This document shows positions 43,146 to 51,591 of a stretch of DNA of 53,724 nucleotides, piece by piece (the stretch's first letter is position 1; each line of letters starts with the position of its first letter). The translations under genes were made by a program, and so were the position numbers. Origin of the DNA: Mucilaginibacter geliditolerans (GTDB taxonomy: Bacteria; Bacteroidota; Bacteroidia; Sphingobacteriales; Sphingobacteriaceae). The stretch lies in assembly GCF_014200495.1 (NCBI RefSeq), contig NZ_JACHBY010000017.1:1-53724 (forward strand), written 5' to 3'. A model generated the notes under the pieces. The model was not told the DNA's origin. It saw nothing but the letters and a program-made list of their open reading frames with translations, and ran no database searches.

Positions 43146-43170
43146 TCCCCTTCAATAATACAAGTATATA

Positions 43171-44406
43171 ATGACTGCTAAAAGAGGCTTTACAACCACC
43201 CTATTACACTCTGATCGCCTGGGCAAACCCGAGCATGGCGCTATGCATAAACCCGTTCATACCTCGGTTGCTTATGGTTACGATGATGTGCAGGACCTGG
43301 TGGATGTATTCCAGAATAAAACAAAAGGTTACGCATATTCACGCCAGGGCAACCCTACCGTTACCGCTTTAGAGCAAAAGGTAACGCAAATGGAAAAAGG
43401 CTTATCCACCATCGCTTTTTCAACAGGTATGGCAGCTATATCAGCTACCATTATGGCGCTGATCAGGAAAACAGATCATATTGTGGCCAGCTCTTACTTA
43501 TTCGGTAACTCTCGCAGCATATTCCAAACATTTATTGAATTAGGACTTGATTTTACTTTTGTTGATACAACTTCAGTTGACAACGTTCGCGACGCGATAA
43601 AGGAAAATACTAAAATGGTGTTTCTTGAAACCATTGCCAACCCCGCCACACAAATAGCTGACATGGCAAACATAGGCGACCTATGCGCTGAAAAAGGATT
43701 ACTTTATGTGGTGGATAACACCATGACCTCGCCTTACCTTTTCAACCCAGTTGATGTTAAGGCTACGCATGTGATCAACTCGTTAACAAAATATATTGGC
43801 GGCCACGGTAATGCGCTGGGTGGCAGTGTTACCGATACTGGTTTATTTGATTGGGAAAACTACCCGAACATTTACGATGTATTTAAAAAGGGCGATGTAA
43901 AAGCCTGGGGCATGACCCAGATCCGCAAGAAAGGCTTGCGCGATGCCGGCGGTACATTAGCCCCGGAAGCGGCTCACTCTATATCTGTAGGTTCTGAAAC
44001 ATTAGCCCTGCGTATGGAACGCGCCTGCAATAACGCCCAAAATTTAGCCGAATATTTGGATACGCACCCGCTCATCAAAAAAGTATATTATCCAGGCATA
44101 CAAACCCACCCGCAATATGAATTAGCTACTGAGCTTTTCAAAAAACACGGCAGCTTACTGAGCTTTGAGGTAGACGAAAGTGTTGATTGCTTTGCCTTTT
44201 TAAACAAACTGCAGTTGGTAGTAAAATCAAGTAACCTGGGTGATACCCGCACACTGGCTATCCCTGTTGCGCAAACCATCTTTAACGAACTAGGTCCTGA
44301 AAAACGTGCCGAAATGGGTATCTCTGATTTTATGATCCGCCTTTCGATTGGGATTGAGGATATTGAAGATTTATTAGCAGATTTTAAACAGGCTTTGGAA
44401 GGATAG
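43171..44406 (+). CDS. Cys/Met-metabolism PLP enzyme (cystathionine gamma-synthase family)
   Basis: 411 aa. It has YAYSRQGNPTVTALEQKV, AFSTGMAAISATIMAL, VVDNTMTSPYLFNP and NSLTKYIGGHGNALGG with the PLP lysine in SLTKY. The C-terminal SSNLGDTRTLAIPVAQT and IRLSIGIEDIEDLLADF are family hallmarks. Members include cystathionine gamma-synthase, O-acetylhomoserine sulfhydrylase and methionine gamma-lyase; sequence alone does not decide. No SAM-type riboswitch was recognised upstream, where repeats fill the space. Confidence 0.85.
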   Translation: MTAKRGFTTTLLHSDRLGKPEHGAMHKPVHTSVAYGYDDVQDLVDVFQNKTKGYAYSRQGNPTVTALEQKVTQMEKGLSTIAFSTGMAAISATIMALIRKTDHIVASSYLFGNSRSIFQTFIELGLDFTFVDTTSVDNVRDAIKENTKMVFLETIANPATQIADMANIGDLCAEKGLLYVVDNTMTSPYLFNPVDVKATHVINSLTKYIGGHGNALGGSVTDTGLFDWENYPNIYDVFKKGDVKAWGMTQIRKKGLRDAGGTLAPEAAHSISVGSETLALRMERACNNAQNLAEYLDTHPLIKKVYYPGIQTHPQYELATELFKKHGSLLSFEVDESVDCFAFLNKLQLVVKSSNLGDTRTLAIPVAQTIFNELGPEKRAEMGISDFMIRLSIGIEDIEDLLADFKQALEG

Positions 44407-44409
44407 TTT

Positions 44410-44480
44410 TAAAGAGTCAAGAATTAAGATTCAGGAATCAAGATAGACGATCTATATAATGCTATCTTGACTCCTGGCTA
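44410..44480. repeat. GAGTCAAGAATTAAGATTC repeat
   Basis: AAAGAGTCAAGAATTAAG, ATTCAGGAATCAAGATAG and TATCTTGACTCCTGGCTAT form an inverted repeat, related to 24487-24600. Confidence 0.55.
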
Positions 44481-44617
44481 TACACCCATTCAAACGCCTA
44501 GGCTTGAATGATAATAAATATGAGCGTCCTCGCTCGTTTATAAAACTAGGCATTGCACTGTAGTTTTATATTGTTATTTTAGCATCAATATAAATACGTA
44601 ATAAAACCTTATCCTGA

Positions 44618-45673
44618 ATGCCTTTTAAAAATATCCTACCCCTCCTTATCGTGGTGTGCTTCCTTTCCGCCTGTGGTAAAAAACAAACCCCAAGCCCTGG
44701 TCAACAAAAATCAACTACTCCTGTAGATATATACATGGCTGGTGCGCAATTAACCAGCACAGGTAATTATGTTGCAACCTATTGGAAAAACGGCATTGCT
44801 TTTAGGTTAGCGGATAGCTCGTCAGCATCTTCTGCTGTAGCTATTTCGGTGAGTGGCTCTAACGTTGCTGTAACAGGGGATGCTACAATTAATGGTAAGG
44901 AAACACAGGTTTATTGGAAAAATGGGGTTATGACACCTCTTAGTACTTATGAGGGAGCCATAGCATTTTCAGCTCACAACGTGGCAATTAGTGGCGATGA
45001 TGTTTACGTTGTTGGCGAGTCAAATGAAAATGCTTCTGGTCAGGCATCCTACTGGAAAAATGGAGTTTTTACAACTTTCCCCGTAATCTCTGATCTGAGC
45101 TTCGCTCAATCAATTTATATAAATGGCAGTGATATTTATATAGCAGGAACAACAATTAAGAATTTTGCTAACTATGCTACTATTTGGAAAAATGGTGTTC
45201 CTACCGTTTTTCCAAATATTGATTCGCGGGCGAACGATGTGGTTGTAAGCGGTAATGATGTATATATAGCAGGGTATATAGGAACTTCGGCAGCCTACTG
45301 GAAAAATGGAGTTGCCTACACCGTACAACCAGATAATACCATATCTTCTACCATGGCAAATAGTATTGCTGTAAGCGGAAATAATGTTTATTTAACCGGA
45401 ATCTCCGTACTTCTCAATTCCACCGTCAATACTAACGCTATAGCAACCTGTTGGAAAAACGGCGTTGCTACTTATATTACTCCAAAAATTGCCATTCAAT
45501 CAAATTCCTATGGATCTGAAGGCCAAGCCATTGAGGTGAACAGCGGTGATATATATGTAGCGGGATGGTTTTTGAATAATTATAACTGCTATTGGGAAAA
45601 TGGGAAACTTGTTCCGCTAACAGGAACATCTGCTACAACAACTGTAAACAGTATGACTATTGCTCCTCGTTAA
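44618..45673 (+). CDS. Lipoprotein with seven WKNG repeats
   Basis: 351 aa with lipobox VVCFLSACGKK (Cys about 20). Seven repeats of about 40-50 residues each carry [Y/I/C]W[K/E]NG (TYWKNGIAF, VYWKNGVMT, SYWKNGVFT, TIWKNGVPT, AYWKNGVAY, TCWKNGVAT, CYWENGKLV), each with an AVSG[N/D/S]xVYV-type strand nearby. Seven units suggest a seven-bladed beta-propeller on the cell surface or in the periplasm. No catalytic motif. Function unknown. Confidence 0.75.
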   Translation: MPFKNILPLLIVVCFLSACGKKQTPSPGQQKSTTPVDIYMAGAQLTSTGNYVATYWKNGIAFRLADSSSASSAVAISVSGSNVAVTGDATINGKETQVYWKNGVMTPLSTYEGAIAFSAHNVAISGDDVYVVGESNENASGQASYWKNGVFTTFPVISDLSFAQSIYINGSDIYIAGTTIKNFANYATIWKNGVPTVFPNIDSRANDVVVSGNDVYIAGYIGTSAAYWKNGVAYTVQPDNTISSTMANSIAVSGNNVYLTGISVLLNSTVNTNAIATCWKNGVATYITPKIAIQSNSYGSEGQAIEVNSGDIYVAGWFLNNYNCYWENGKLVPLTGTSATTTVNSMTIAPR

Positions 45674-45714
45674 GGTCTTATATGTTCAAACATGGACGCT
45701 TGAACTAGAGAAGT

Positions 45715-45750
45715 TTTCCTGACCCTTAACTCCTGATTCCTAACTCTGGC
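45715..45750. repeat. CCTGATTCCTAACTC repeat remnant
   Basis: CCTGACCCTTAACTCCTGAT and TCCTAACTCTGG resemble the right arm at 24567-24600. It sits between convergent genes. Confidence 0.5.
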
Positions 45751-46671
45751 CTAACCGCGGGTGTCATTCCCATTATAAATACTCAAATAACTCTCATAGC
45801 GGGATAATTCAATCTCACCATTTTCAACCGCTTCCAGCACGGCGCAGCCCGGCTCATTAATATGGCGGCAGTTATTAAAGCGGCAATCATGCATCCGCTG
45901 GCGCATCTCGGGGAAGAAATGGCTCAGTTCCTGTTTTTCTATGTCGATAACACCCAATTCGCGGATACCGGGGGTATCAATAATGAAACCGCCTTGAGGT
46001 AGTTCAAATGCTTCGGCAAAAGTGGTGGTGTGCATACCTTTATCGCTCCAGTCGGATACTTGGTGAGTGCGCAGTTCGAGATCAGGCAATAAACGGTTTA
46101 TTAAGCTTGATTTTCCAACACCTGAATGGCCCGAGAATAGCGTTACTTTATCCTTTAACAAAGCTTTTACTTCATCAATATTAGTCCCCTGTAATGCTGA
46201 TACCGTATAACATGGATAACCAATATTCTCGTAAACTGCCTGGTATTCAGCTAAAATATCCAAACCCTCCTCGCTAAACAGGTCGAGCTTGTTAAAAACC
46301 AGTCGTGCCGGGATATCATAGGCCTCAGCGGTAACCAGAAACCTGTCGATAAAGCCTAATGACGTACGTGGTGAAGCTAAAGTAACCACCAGTAAAGCCT
46401 GATCAAGATTGGCAGCGATGATCTGCGCCTGTTTGCTCAGGTTGATGGATTTACGGATGATATAATTTTTACGCTGCTGCAGGTTGGTGATCACGCCAGT
46501 TTCCTGTTCGGGTTCCATTTCAAAATCAACAATATCGCCCACGGCAATTGGGTTTGTGGTAACAATGCCCTTGGTACGAAACTTCCCTTTTATACGGCAA
46601 TCTATTATTTGCCCGTCGGGGGTTTGTACCTGGTACCAGCTTCCGGTTGATTTGGTGATGAGTCCCTGCAT
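45751..46671 (-). CDS. rsgA: Ribosome small-subunit-dependent GTPase A
   Basis: 306 aa. A circularly permuted GTPase that checks late 30S maturation. It has an N-terminal OB-fold (about 1-75), then G4 VFNKLDLF, G1 FSGHSGVGKSSLINRL, G2 TTT, and G3 DTPGIREL, in permuted order. The C-terminal zinc knuckle is CRFNNCRHINEPGC. Normal length. Convergent with the WKNG lipoprotein gene. Confidence 0.94.
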   Translation of the reverse strand: MQGLITKSTGSWYQVQTPDGQIIDCRIKGKFRTKGIVTTNPIAVGDIVDFEMEPEQETGVITNLQQRKNYIIRKSINLSKQAQIIAANLDQALLVVTLASPRTSLGFIDRFLVTAEAYDIPARLVFNKLDLFSEEGLDILAEYQAVYENIGYPCYTVSALQGTNIDEVKALLKDKVTLFSGHSGVGKSSLINRLLPDLELRTHQVSDWSDKGMHTTTFAEAFELPQGGFIIDTPGIRELGVIDIEKQELSHFFPEMRQRMHDCRFNNCRHINEPGCAVLEAVENGEIELSRYESYLSIYNGNDTRG

Positions 46672-46694
46672 ATAAGCCTCAAAAGTAATAATAA

Positions 46695-47309
46695 TTATAG
46701 CTTATCGCCTTTCATAGCCTGGTTTAGTGAAGCGATGCTTGCCCTGATCCCATCGTCTGTATTTTTCAGGTATTCGCGTACCTTTTTCCTGCCCATGTTA
46801 ATGGAGTTAGCCATGCCTAAATGTTTCCGTGTATATATGCCAATTAAATACTCAGGGCTATGTTGATAGTAGCTTAGATTCCTGAACAAATCGTTTTTGG
46901 GTACAAAATAGATGTCGAATATTTTATAGGTGTATTTATTATCGGTGCAATTAATTTTTATAGAAAATATAAGGTAAAAGGTGTATTTAACTACCGATAC
47001 CGATGTTGTTGTCATTTTAAAAGTTACCCCAGCCTGGTTTAATATAGCGCTATTGGAATCGCTGTCTTTTGACAAGGTGTCGGGACGGTGATATTTAAAA
47101 TAGCTAAAAAACCATTTCCTTGCCGTCATGTACAATTGGTTTTTGTTGTGATTATTTAATGTAACGGTATCTGCATAAATTAAATGCTCATTCACCATTG
47201 GCATTTGATAAATAAATGCACCCTGGGTATCAACGGAATCTTTCCCGGCTTGCGAAAAGCCCGCTTTAGTTATTAATAAGAGTATAGAGAGAAGTAAGAG
47301 TTTATTCAT
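46695..47309 (-). CDS. Exported hypothetical protein
   Basis: 204 aa from the ATG at 47307-47309 (MNKLLLLSILLLITKAGFSQ, a signal peptide ending near residue 20). The frame runs to 47351, but the internal start gives a proper signal. The rest is a mixed alpha/beta domain with VTFKMTTTSVSVVKYTFYLIF and IFDIYFVPKND. It resembles periplasmic DUF4468-type proteins of Bacteroidota only loosely. It ends 23 nt before rsgA on the same strand and may be co-transcribed. Function unknown. Confidence 0.65.
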   Translation of the reverse strand: MNKLLLLSILLLITKAGFSQAGKDSVDTQGAFIYQMPMVNEHLIYADTVTLNNHNKNQLYMTARKWFFSYFKYHRPDTLSKDSDSNSAILNQAGVTFKMTTTSVSVVKYTFYLIFSIKINCTDNKYTYKIFDIYFVPKNDLFRNLSYYQHSPEYLIGIYTRKHLGMANSINMGRKKVREYLKNTDDGIRASIASLNQAMKGDKL

Positions 47310-47714
47310 ATATACTGTAATTATAAGAATAAGCACTTTTAAAATTATCAAAAGACTTTATAAAAGCGAAATAAATCCGACTAAGTAGTTTAGGGAAGAG
47401 CCTTGCGTTAGTGATGGTAAGGGTTTAGCCCGACGAAGGAGGCCCGGAGCAAAACGCAGCGCTGAACAGCACGGGCCGGAGGCAACGCCCAAATCTACCC
47501 CCCGTCATCCTGAACTTGTTTCAGGACCCCACAGAACAAGTGACCTGCATGGCGGTAGCTAAGCGCGTGAGGTGCCGAAACAAGTTCGGCATGACATATT
47601 GGTAAGATCCTTTCACCCCGACTACGCTTCGCTGGTCGACCCTCTCTACGGCAAGCCGCAAAGAGGGTGAGCTCTTATTTTACCTCCCCAAACAAAAAAT
47701 AAAACACAAACTTC
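47310..47714. other. Gap before the threonine operon, repeats
   Basis: From 47405 it holds GCCCGACGAAGGAGGCCCGG and GGGCCGGAGGCAACGCCC (a GC-rich repeat word), then the palindrome at 47504-47595, then GACCCTCTCTACGGCAAGCC ... AAAGAGGG as at 31252-31290. No gene recognised. Confidence 0.55.
47504..47595. repeat. GTCATCCTGAAC palindromic repeat
   Basis: GTCATCCTGAACTTGTTTC and GAAACAAGTTCGGCATGAC arms, with centre ACAAGTGACCTGCATGGCGG and TAAGCGCGTGAGGTG as in 11316-11407. Confidence 0.75.
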
Positions 47715-47746
47715 TTGCTATTTCAAAAATTAACTGCTTATTTTAC
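47715..47746 (+). promoter_or_regulatory. Putative promoter of the thr operon
   Basis: TTG (47715-47717), 21 nt, then TATTTTAC (47739-47746), an imperfect TAnnTTTG. Transcription would start near 47753, about 20 nt before the leader ORF. The match is degenerate. Confidence 0.4.
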
Positions 47747-47771
47747 GGCGTCTTACAAAAAGACCATAAAA

Positions 47772-47837
47772 ATGATAACAAACGGCACCATTATTACAAC
47801 AATTATTACCACCGGGATAATACCTGGAGGAAGATAA
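47772..47837 (+). CDS. Threonine/isoleucine leader peptide
   Basis: A 21-codon ORF starting MITNGTIITTIITTGIIP and ending GGR with TAA at 47835-47837. Six codons are Thr and seven are Ile, an extreme composition. It precedes a terminator and then thrA, exactly as the thrL leader of enterobacteria does, so it should sense charged tRNA-Thr and tRNA-Ile. When either is short, ribosomes stall before codon 18. The codons GGA GGA AG at its end (47826-47833) form the antiterminator arm. No sequence relation to E. coli ThrL is claimed. Confidence 0.85.
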   Translation: MITNGTIITTIITTGIIPGGR

Positions 47838-47874
47838 TCGTATGGTGTAAAAACATAAAAAAGAAACCAAATGA

Positions 47875-47910
47875 ACGCCTTCCTCCGACAAAGAGGAAGG
47901 CGTTTTTGTT
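47875..47910 (+). terminator. Attenuator terminator upstream of thrA
   Basis: ACGCCTTCCTC (47875-47885) and GAGGAAGGCGT (47893-47903) are perfectly complementary over 11 bp, with a 7-nt loop and TTTTGTTT after. Competing pairing: GGAGGAAG (47826-47833) is perfectly complementary to CTTCCTCC (47879-47886). A stalled ribosome leaves the antiterminator possible; a ribosome at the leader stop covers it and the terminator forms. Confidence 0.85.
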
Positions 47911-47923
47911 TATAACACGTATA

Positions 47924-50371
47924 ATGAAAATTTTAAAATTTGGCGGTACTTCCGTAGGATCAGTAGCAAGCATCCAAACCTTATTAAACATTTTAAAGAA
48001 CGAGGCTAAAGCCGAAAAGCCGGTTGTTGTACTGTCTGCCATGAGCGGGGTAACTAATTTGCTTGTTTCGATGGCTGAGGGTGCCGCTATTGGCAACGAG
48101 TTTACCGCACAATTAGCTGAGCTGGAACGCCGCCACTTTGATGTAATAAAAAGCCTGTTGGATATTCAGCACCAAAACCCGGCCTTTACCCGCCTTAAAA
48201 TTCACTTTAATCATTTAGAGGATCTGTTACAGGGTGTTTTAACCTTAAAGGAACTTACCCCAAAAACACGCGACCTGGTATTAAGCTATGGCGAACGCTG
48301 CTCTACCTTAATGGTAAGCAAAATTGCCGCGCAATACTTCCCGGAAGCTCTTTTTGTTGATGCATCGGAACTGATAAAAACTGACAGCGCCTTTGGTCAG
48401 GCTAAGGTTAATATGGAGCTTACCGAACAACTGATCCGTGGTTTCCAAAAAGAGAACAGCGATAAAATGCTGTTTGTTACCGGCTTTATAGCTGGTAATG
48501 ATGCAGGGCAGATCACTACATTAGGCCGTGGTGGTAGCGATTATACCGCGGCAATATTTGGTTCGGCATTAAATGCACAGGAGATCCAGATCTGGACCGA
48601 CGTTAACGGCATGATGACCGCCGACCCTCGCCTGGTTAAAAAAGCATTCTCGTTACCGGAGCTTACTTACACCGAGGCCATGGAGCTTTCGTACTTCGGC
48701 GCAAAGGTGATTTATCCGCCAACCATGATCCCTGCATTCCTGAAAAAGATCCCTATCGTTATAAAAAACACTTTTGAGCCTGAGTTTGAGGGTACCGTTA
48801 TCCGCCACGATTGTAAGGCATCAACTTTGCCAATCAAGGGTATCTCCACCATCAACAACATCAGCATCCTTAATCTGGAAGGCAGCGGTATGGTAGGCAA
48901 ATCAGGCTTTAGCGGTCGTTTGTTTTCCTTATTGGCGAGGGAGCAGATCAATATCATCCTGATCACCCAATCATCATCAGAGCACAGCATCACCTTCGCG
49001 GTGCAGCCTGATGATGCCGAAAGAGCAAAAACATTAATTGAACAGGAGTTTGAACTTGAACTGCTGGCTAATAAACTGGAAAAACCTGCCATTGAGCGCA
49101 GCCTTGCCGTATTAGCCGTAGTTGGCGAAAACATGAAGCAAACCCCCGGTGTATCCGGTAAATTGTTCCATGCGTTGGGCCGTAATGGTGTAAACGTGAG
49201 GGCGATTGCGCAAGGCTCATCAGAATATAATATTTCGGTGATCATATCAGCGCACGACCTGGCTAAGGCTTTAAATGCGGTACACGATGCATTTTTTGTA
49301 CAGCTTACCAAAACGCTGCATGCCTTTTGCTTAGGTACAGGCAACATCGGTAAAACATTGTTTAAGCAATTGAATGCTCACAGCGATTTTTTACAGGAGC
49401 ATAACGGCATCCAGGTAAAAATTGCCGGCGTAAGCAATACCCGTAAAATGGTTTTTAATGCTGATGGTATCTCATTGGATACCTGGGAAGATGATCTACA
49501 GGCTTCAGATGAAAAAGCTGATCTGAAAGGATTTATCGAGCGCATGAAGAGCATGAACCTGCCGAACTGCGTGTTTATAGATAATACCGCCAGCCCAAAA
49601 CCTATTGAGTTTTACGAGGAAGCATTTAAATCCAACATATCGGTAGTAACCTGTAATAAAATAGGTAACTCGGCTTCCTACAAACAATACACCACTTTCC
49701 GCGATACCGCGAGGCAGCATGGGGTCGATTTCTTTTACGAAACCAATGTTGGCGCGGGCCTGCCTATCATCCGTACCTTAAAGGATCTGATGAACAGCGG
49801 CGACAGGGTGCAGCGCATTGAGGCTATACTTTCGGGTACTATATCATTCATCTTTAATAACTTTAAGGGCGATGCTAATTTCCACGATGTGGTGAAGATG
49901 GCGCAGGAAAAAGGCTATACCGAACCCGATCCGCGTGATGATTTACGTGGCACCGACTTTATGCGTAAAATGCTGATCCTGGCGCGTGATGCCGGTTACG
50001 CTTTAGAGGCATCGGATGTGGAGATAGAAAGCATGTTGCCAAAAGCTTGCCTGGATGCACAATCTGTTGATGATTTCTACGCTGCATTAAAAACTGAGGA
50101 TGCTTTCTTCGCCAACCTGAAAAACTCAGCAGAGCAAGACGGCAAGGTTTTAAGGTACATCGGTAAGCTGGAAGATGGTAAGGTAGCCATCACCCTGCAA
50201 ATGGTTGATGAGAACCACCCGTTCTTTACCCTGTCAGGCAGTGATAATATCATTTCTTTCACTACCGATAGGTATAAAGAACGACCTTTGGTAGTAAAAG
50301 GCCCCGGTGCAGGTGCCGAGGTAACTGCCGCAGGTGTATTTGCTGATTTAATAAATGTGGGTGCTAATTAA
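47924..50371 (+). CDS. thrA: Bifunctional aspartate kinase / homoserine dehydrogenase I
   Basis: 815 aa from the ATG at 47924 (MKILKFGGTSVGS). First and third steps of the aspartate pathway to threonine. The kinase domain (about 1-300) has KFGGTSVGS, TLGRGGSDYTAAIFGSAL and WTDVNGMMTADPR. Two ACT domains (about 305-455) for feedback control follow. The homoserine dehydrogenase domain (about 460-815) has LGTGNIGKTL, VDFFYETNVGAGLPII, LSGTISFIFN and YTEPDPRDDLRGTDFMRKMLILAR. It starts 14 nt after the attenuator's T-run. Confidence 0.95.
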   Translation: MKILKFGGTSVGSVASIQTLLNILKNEAKAEKPVVVLSAMSGVTNLLVSMAEGAAIGNEFTAQLAELERRHFDVIKSLLDIQHQNPAFTRLKIHFNHLEDLLQGVLTLKELTPKTRDLVLSYGERCSTLMVSKIAAQYFPEALFVDASELIKTDSAFGQAKVNMELTEQLIRGFQKENSDKMLFVTGFIAGNDAGQITTLGRGGSDYTAAIFGSALNAQEIQIWTDVNGMMTADPRLVKKAFSLPELTYTEAMELSYFGAKVIYPPTMIPAFLKKIPIVIKNTFEPEFEGTVIRHDCKASTLPIKGISTINNISILNLEGSGMVGKSGFSGRLFSLLAREQINIILITQSSSEHSITFAVQPDDAERAKTLIEQEFELELLANKLEKPAIERSLAVLAVVGENMKQTPGVSGKLFHALGRNGVNVRAIAQGSSEYNISVIISAHDLAKALNAVHDAFFVQLTKTLHAFCLGTGNIGKTLFKQLNAHSDFLQEHNGIQVKIAGVSNTRKMVFNADGISLDTWEDDLQASDEKADLKGFIERMKSMNLPNCVFIDNTASPKPIEFYEEAFKSNISVVTCNKIGNSASYKQYTTFRDTARQHGVDFFYETNVGAGLPIIRTLKDLMNSGDRVQRIEAILSGTISFIFNNFKGDANFHDVVKMAQEKGYTEPDPRDDLRGTDFMRKMLILARDAGYALEASDVEIESMLPKACLDAQSVDDFYAALKTEDAFFANLKNSAEQDGKVLRYIGKLEDGKVAITLQMVDENHPFFTLSGSDNIISFTTDRYKERPLVVKGPGAGAEVTAAGVFADLINVGAN

Positions 50372-50375
50372 TACA

Positions 50376-50396
50376 CCCCCCAACCCCCTAAGGGGG
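50376..50396. repeat. CCCCCAACCCCCTAAGGGGG motif between thrA and thrB
   Basis: Contains a compact hairpin CCCCCT/AGGGGG (50384-50389 with 50391-50396) about 18 nt before the thrB ATG. Same family as 11020-11040 and the comB repeat. Confidence 0.65.
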
Positions 50397-50413
50397 AGCT
50401 TTTGAATAACCAT

Positions 50414-51397
50414 ATGGAAAATAACATAGAAGAAGTGAAAGCCCCAACTATAATATCGGCTGGCCGTCCGTCCGTACAGGTCTTTGCCCCGGCCACGGTG
50501 GCCAATGTTGTGTGCGGCTTTGATGTGCTTGGCTTTGCCGTTAACGAACCCGGCGACGAGGTGATCATGCGCCTCACCAACAAGCCGGGTATCACCATCA
50601 GCAAAATTACCGGTGATGATGGCCGTTTACCGCTCGATCCGGCTAAGAATACCGTGAGCGTAAGCGTGCAGCATTACTTAAAGAGTGTCGACCGTTTGGA
50701 TATTGGTTTGGATATCGAACTCCATAAAAAAATGCCTATCGGCAGCGGATTAGGTTCAAGTTCTGCCAGTACGGTTGCGGGTTTATATGCTATTAAAACT
50801 TTATTGGGCGATGAGTCTGATCCGGCTAAACTATTGCCTTTTGCCATGAAGGGTGAGGAAATGGCTTGCGGTCATGGTCATGCTGATAACGTGGCACCGG
50901 CTTTATTGGGTGGTTTTGTATTGATCCGCAGTTATGAGCCTTTGGATGTGGTGCGATTACCGCATCCGGCAGGTTTATATTGCGCTATTGTTTTCCCTGA
51001 TGTGGATGTGCCCACCCGCGAGGCAAGACAGATCATCCGCAATAAAATATTTATGAAGGATGCCGTTACGCAATGGGGTAATATCGCAGGACTGGTAAGC
51101 GGTTTGTTTATGCAGGATATCGACCTGATAGGTCGTAGCATGACCGATATTTTGGTTGAGCCCGTACGCTCCATGCTCATCCCCGACTTTTACAAAATGC
51201 GCGAAATAGCCATGGGTATGGGTGCGGTGAGCTTCGGTATCTCGGGCTCAGGCCCATCCGTATTCGCCTTTACCCGCGATGAGGAAACAGCAAAGCTCAT
51301 CACCCAAAAATTACAGCAGCACTTAACCAGCATTAAAATAGGGTCGAATATATATGTGTCGACTATTAATGATCAAGGGCCGAGGGTGATAGGGTAA
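50414..51397 (+). CDS. thrB: Homoserine kinase
   Basis: 327 aa from the ATG at 50414 (MENNIEEVK); a TTG four codons upstream is less likely. A GHMP kinase that phosphorylates homoserine. VQVFAPATVANVVCGFDVLG opens it, MPIGSGLGSSSASTVAGL is the ATP loop, and GAVSFGISGSGPSVFAF the C-terminal Gly motif. Normal length. Second gene of the thr operon, 42 nt after thrA. Confidence 0.94.
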   Translation: MENNIEEVKAPTIISAGRPSVQVFAPATVANVVCGFDVLGFAVNEPGDEVIMRLTNKPGITISKITGDDGRLPLDPAKNTVSVSVQHYLKSVDRLDIGLDIELHKKMPIGSGLGSSSASTVAGLYAIKTLLGDESDPAKLLPFAMKGEEMACGHGHADNVAPALLGGFVLIRSYEPLDVVRLPHPAGLYCAIVFPDVDVPTREARQIIRNKIFMKDAVTQWGNIAGLVSGLFMQDIDLIGRSMTDILVEPVRSMLIPDFYKMREIAMGMGAVSFGISGSGPSVFAFTRDEETAKLITQKLQQHLTSIKIGSNIYVSTINDQGPRVIG

Positions 51398-51450
51398 TTG
51401 ATGTGCAGATGTGCGAATATGCAGATGTGCAAATGAAAAAATAAAAAAAG

Positions 51451-51536
51451 CGTCATTGCGAGGAACGAAGCAATCCCAAACTGTACAGGGCGGACTTGCA
51501 TAGTCGGGGATTGCCACGCTAACGCTCGCAATGACG
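51451..51536. repeat. GTCATTGCGAG palindrome inside the thr operon
   Basis: CGTCATTGCGAGGAACGAAG and CTAACGCTCGCAATGACG arms, with CAATCCC and GGGGATTG inside. It lies in the 194-nt spacer between thrB and thrC. Confidence 0.78.
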
Positions 51537-51591
51537 GGCGGAGAAAAAAAATAAATCCGAAATCGAACATCCGAAATCCGAAATCAAAACA

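Noticed and set aside
43005..43170. SAM-type riboswitch before the Cys/Met PLP enzyme
   Set aside because: The spacer is filled by AATTCGTGAAATTAGTG repeats, and no riboswitch core was recognised.
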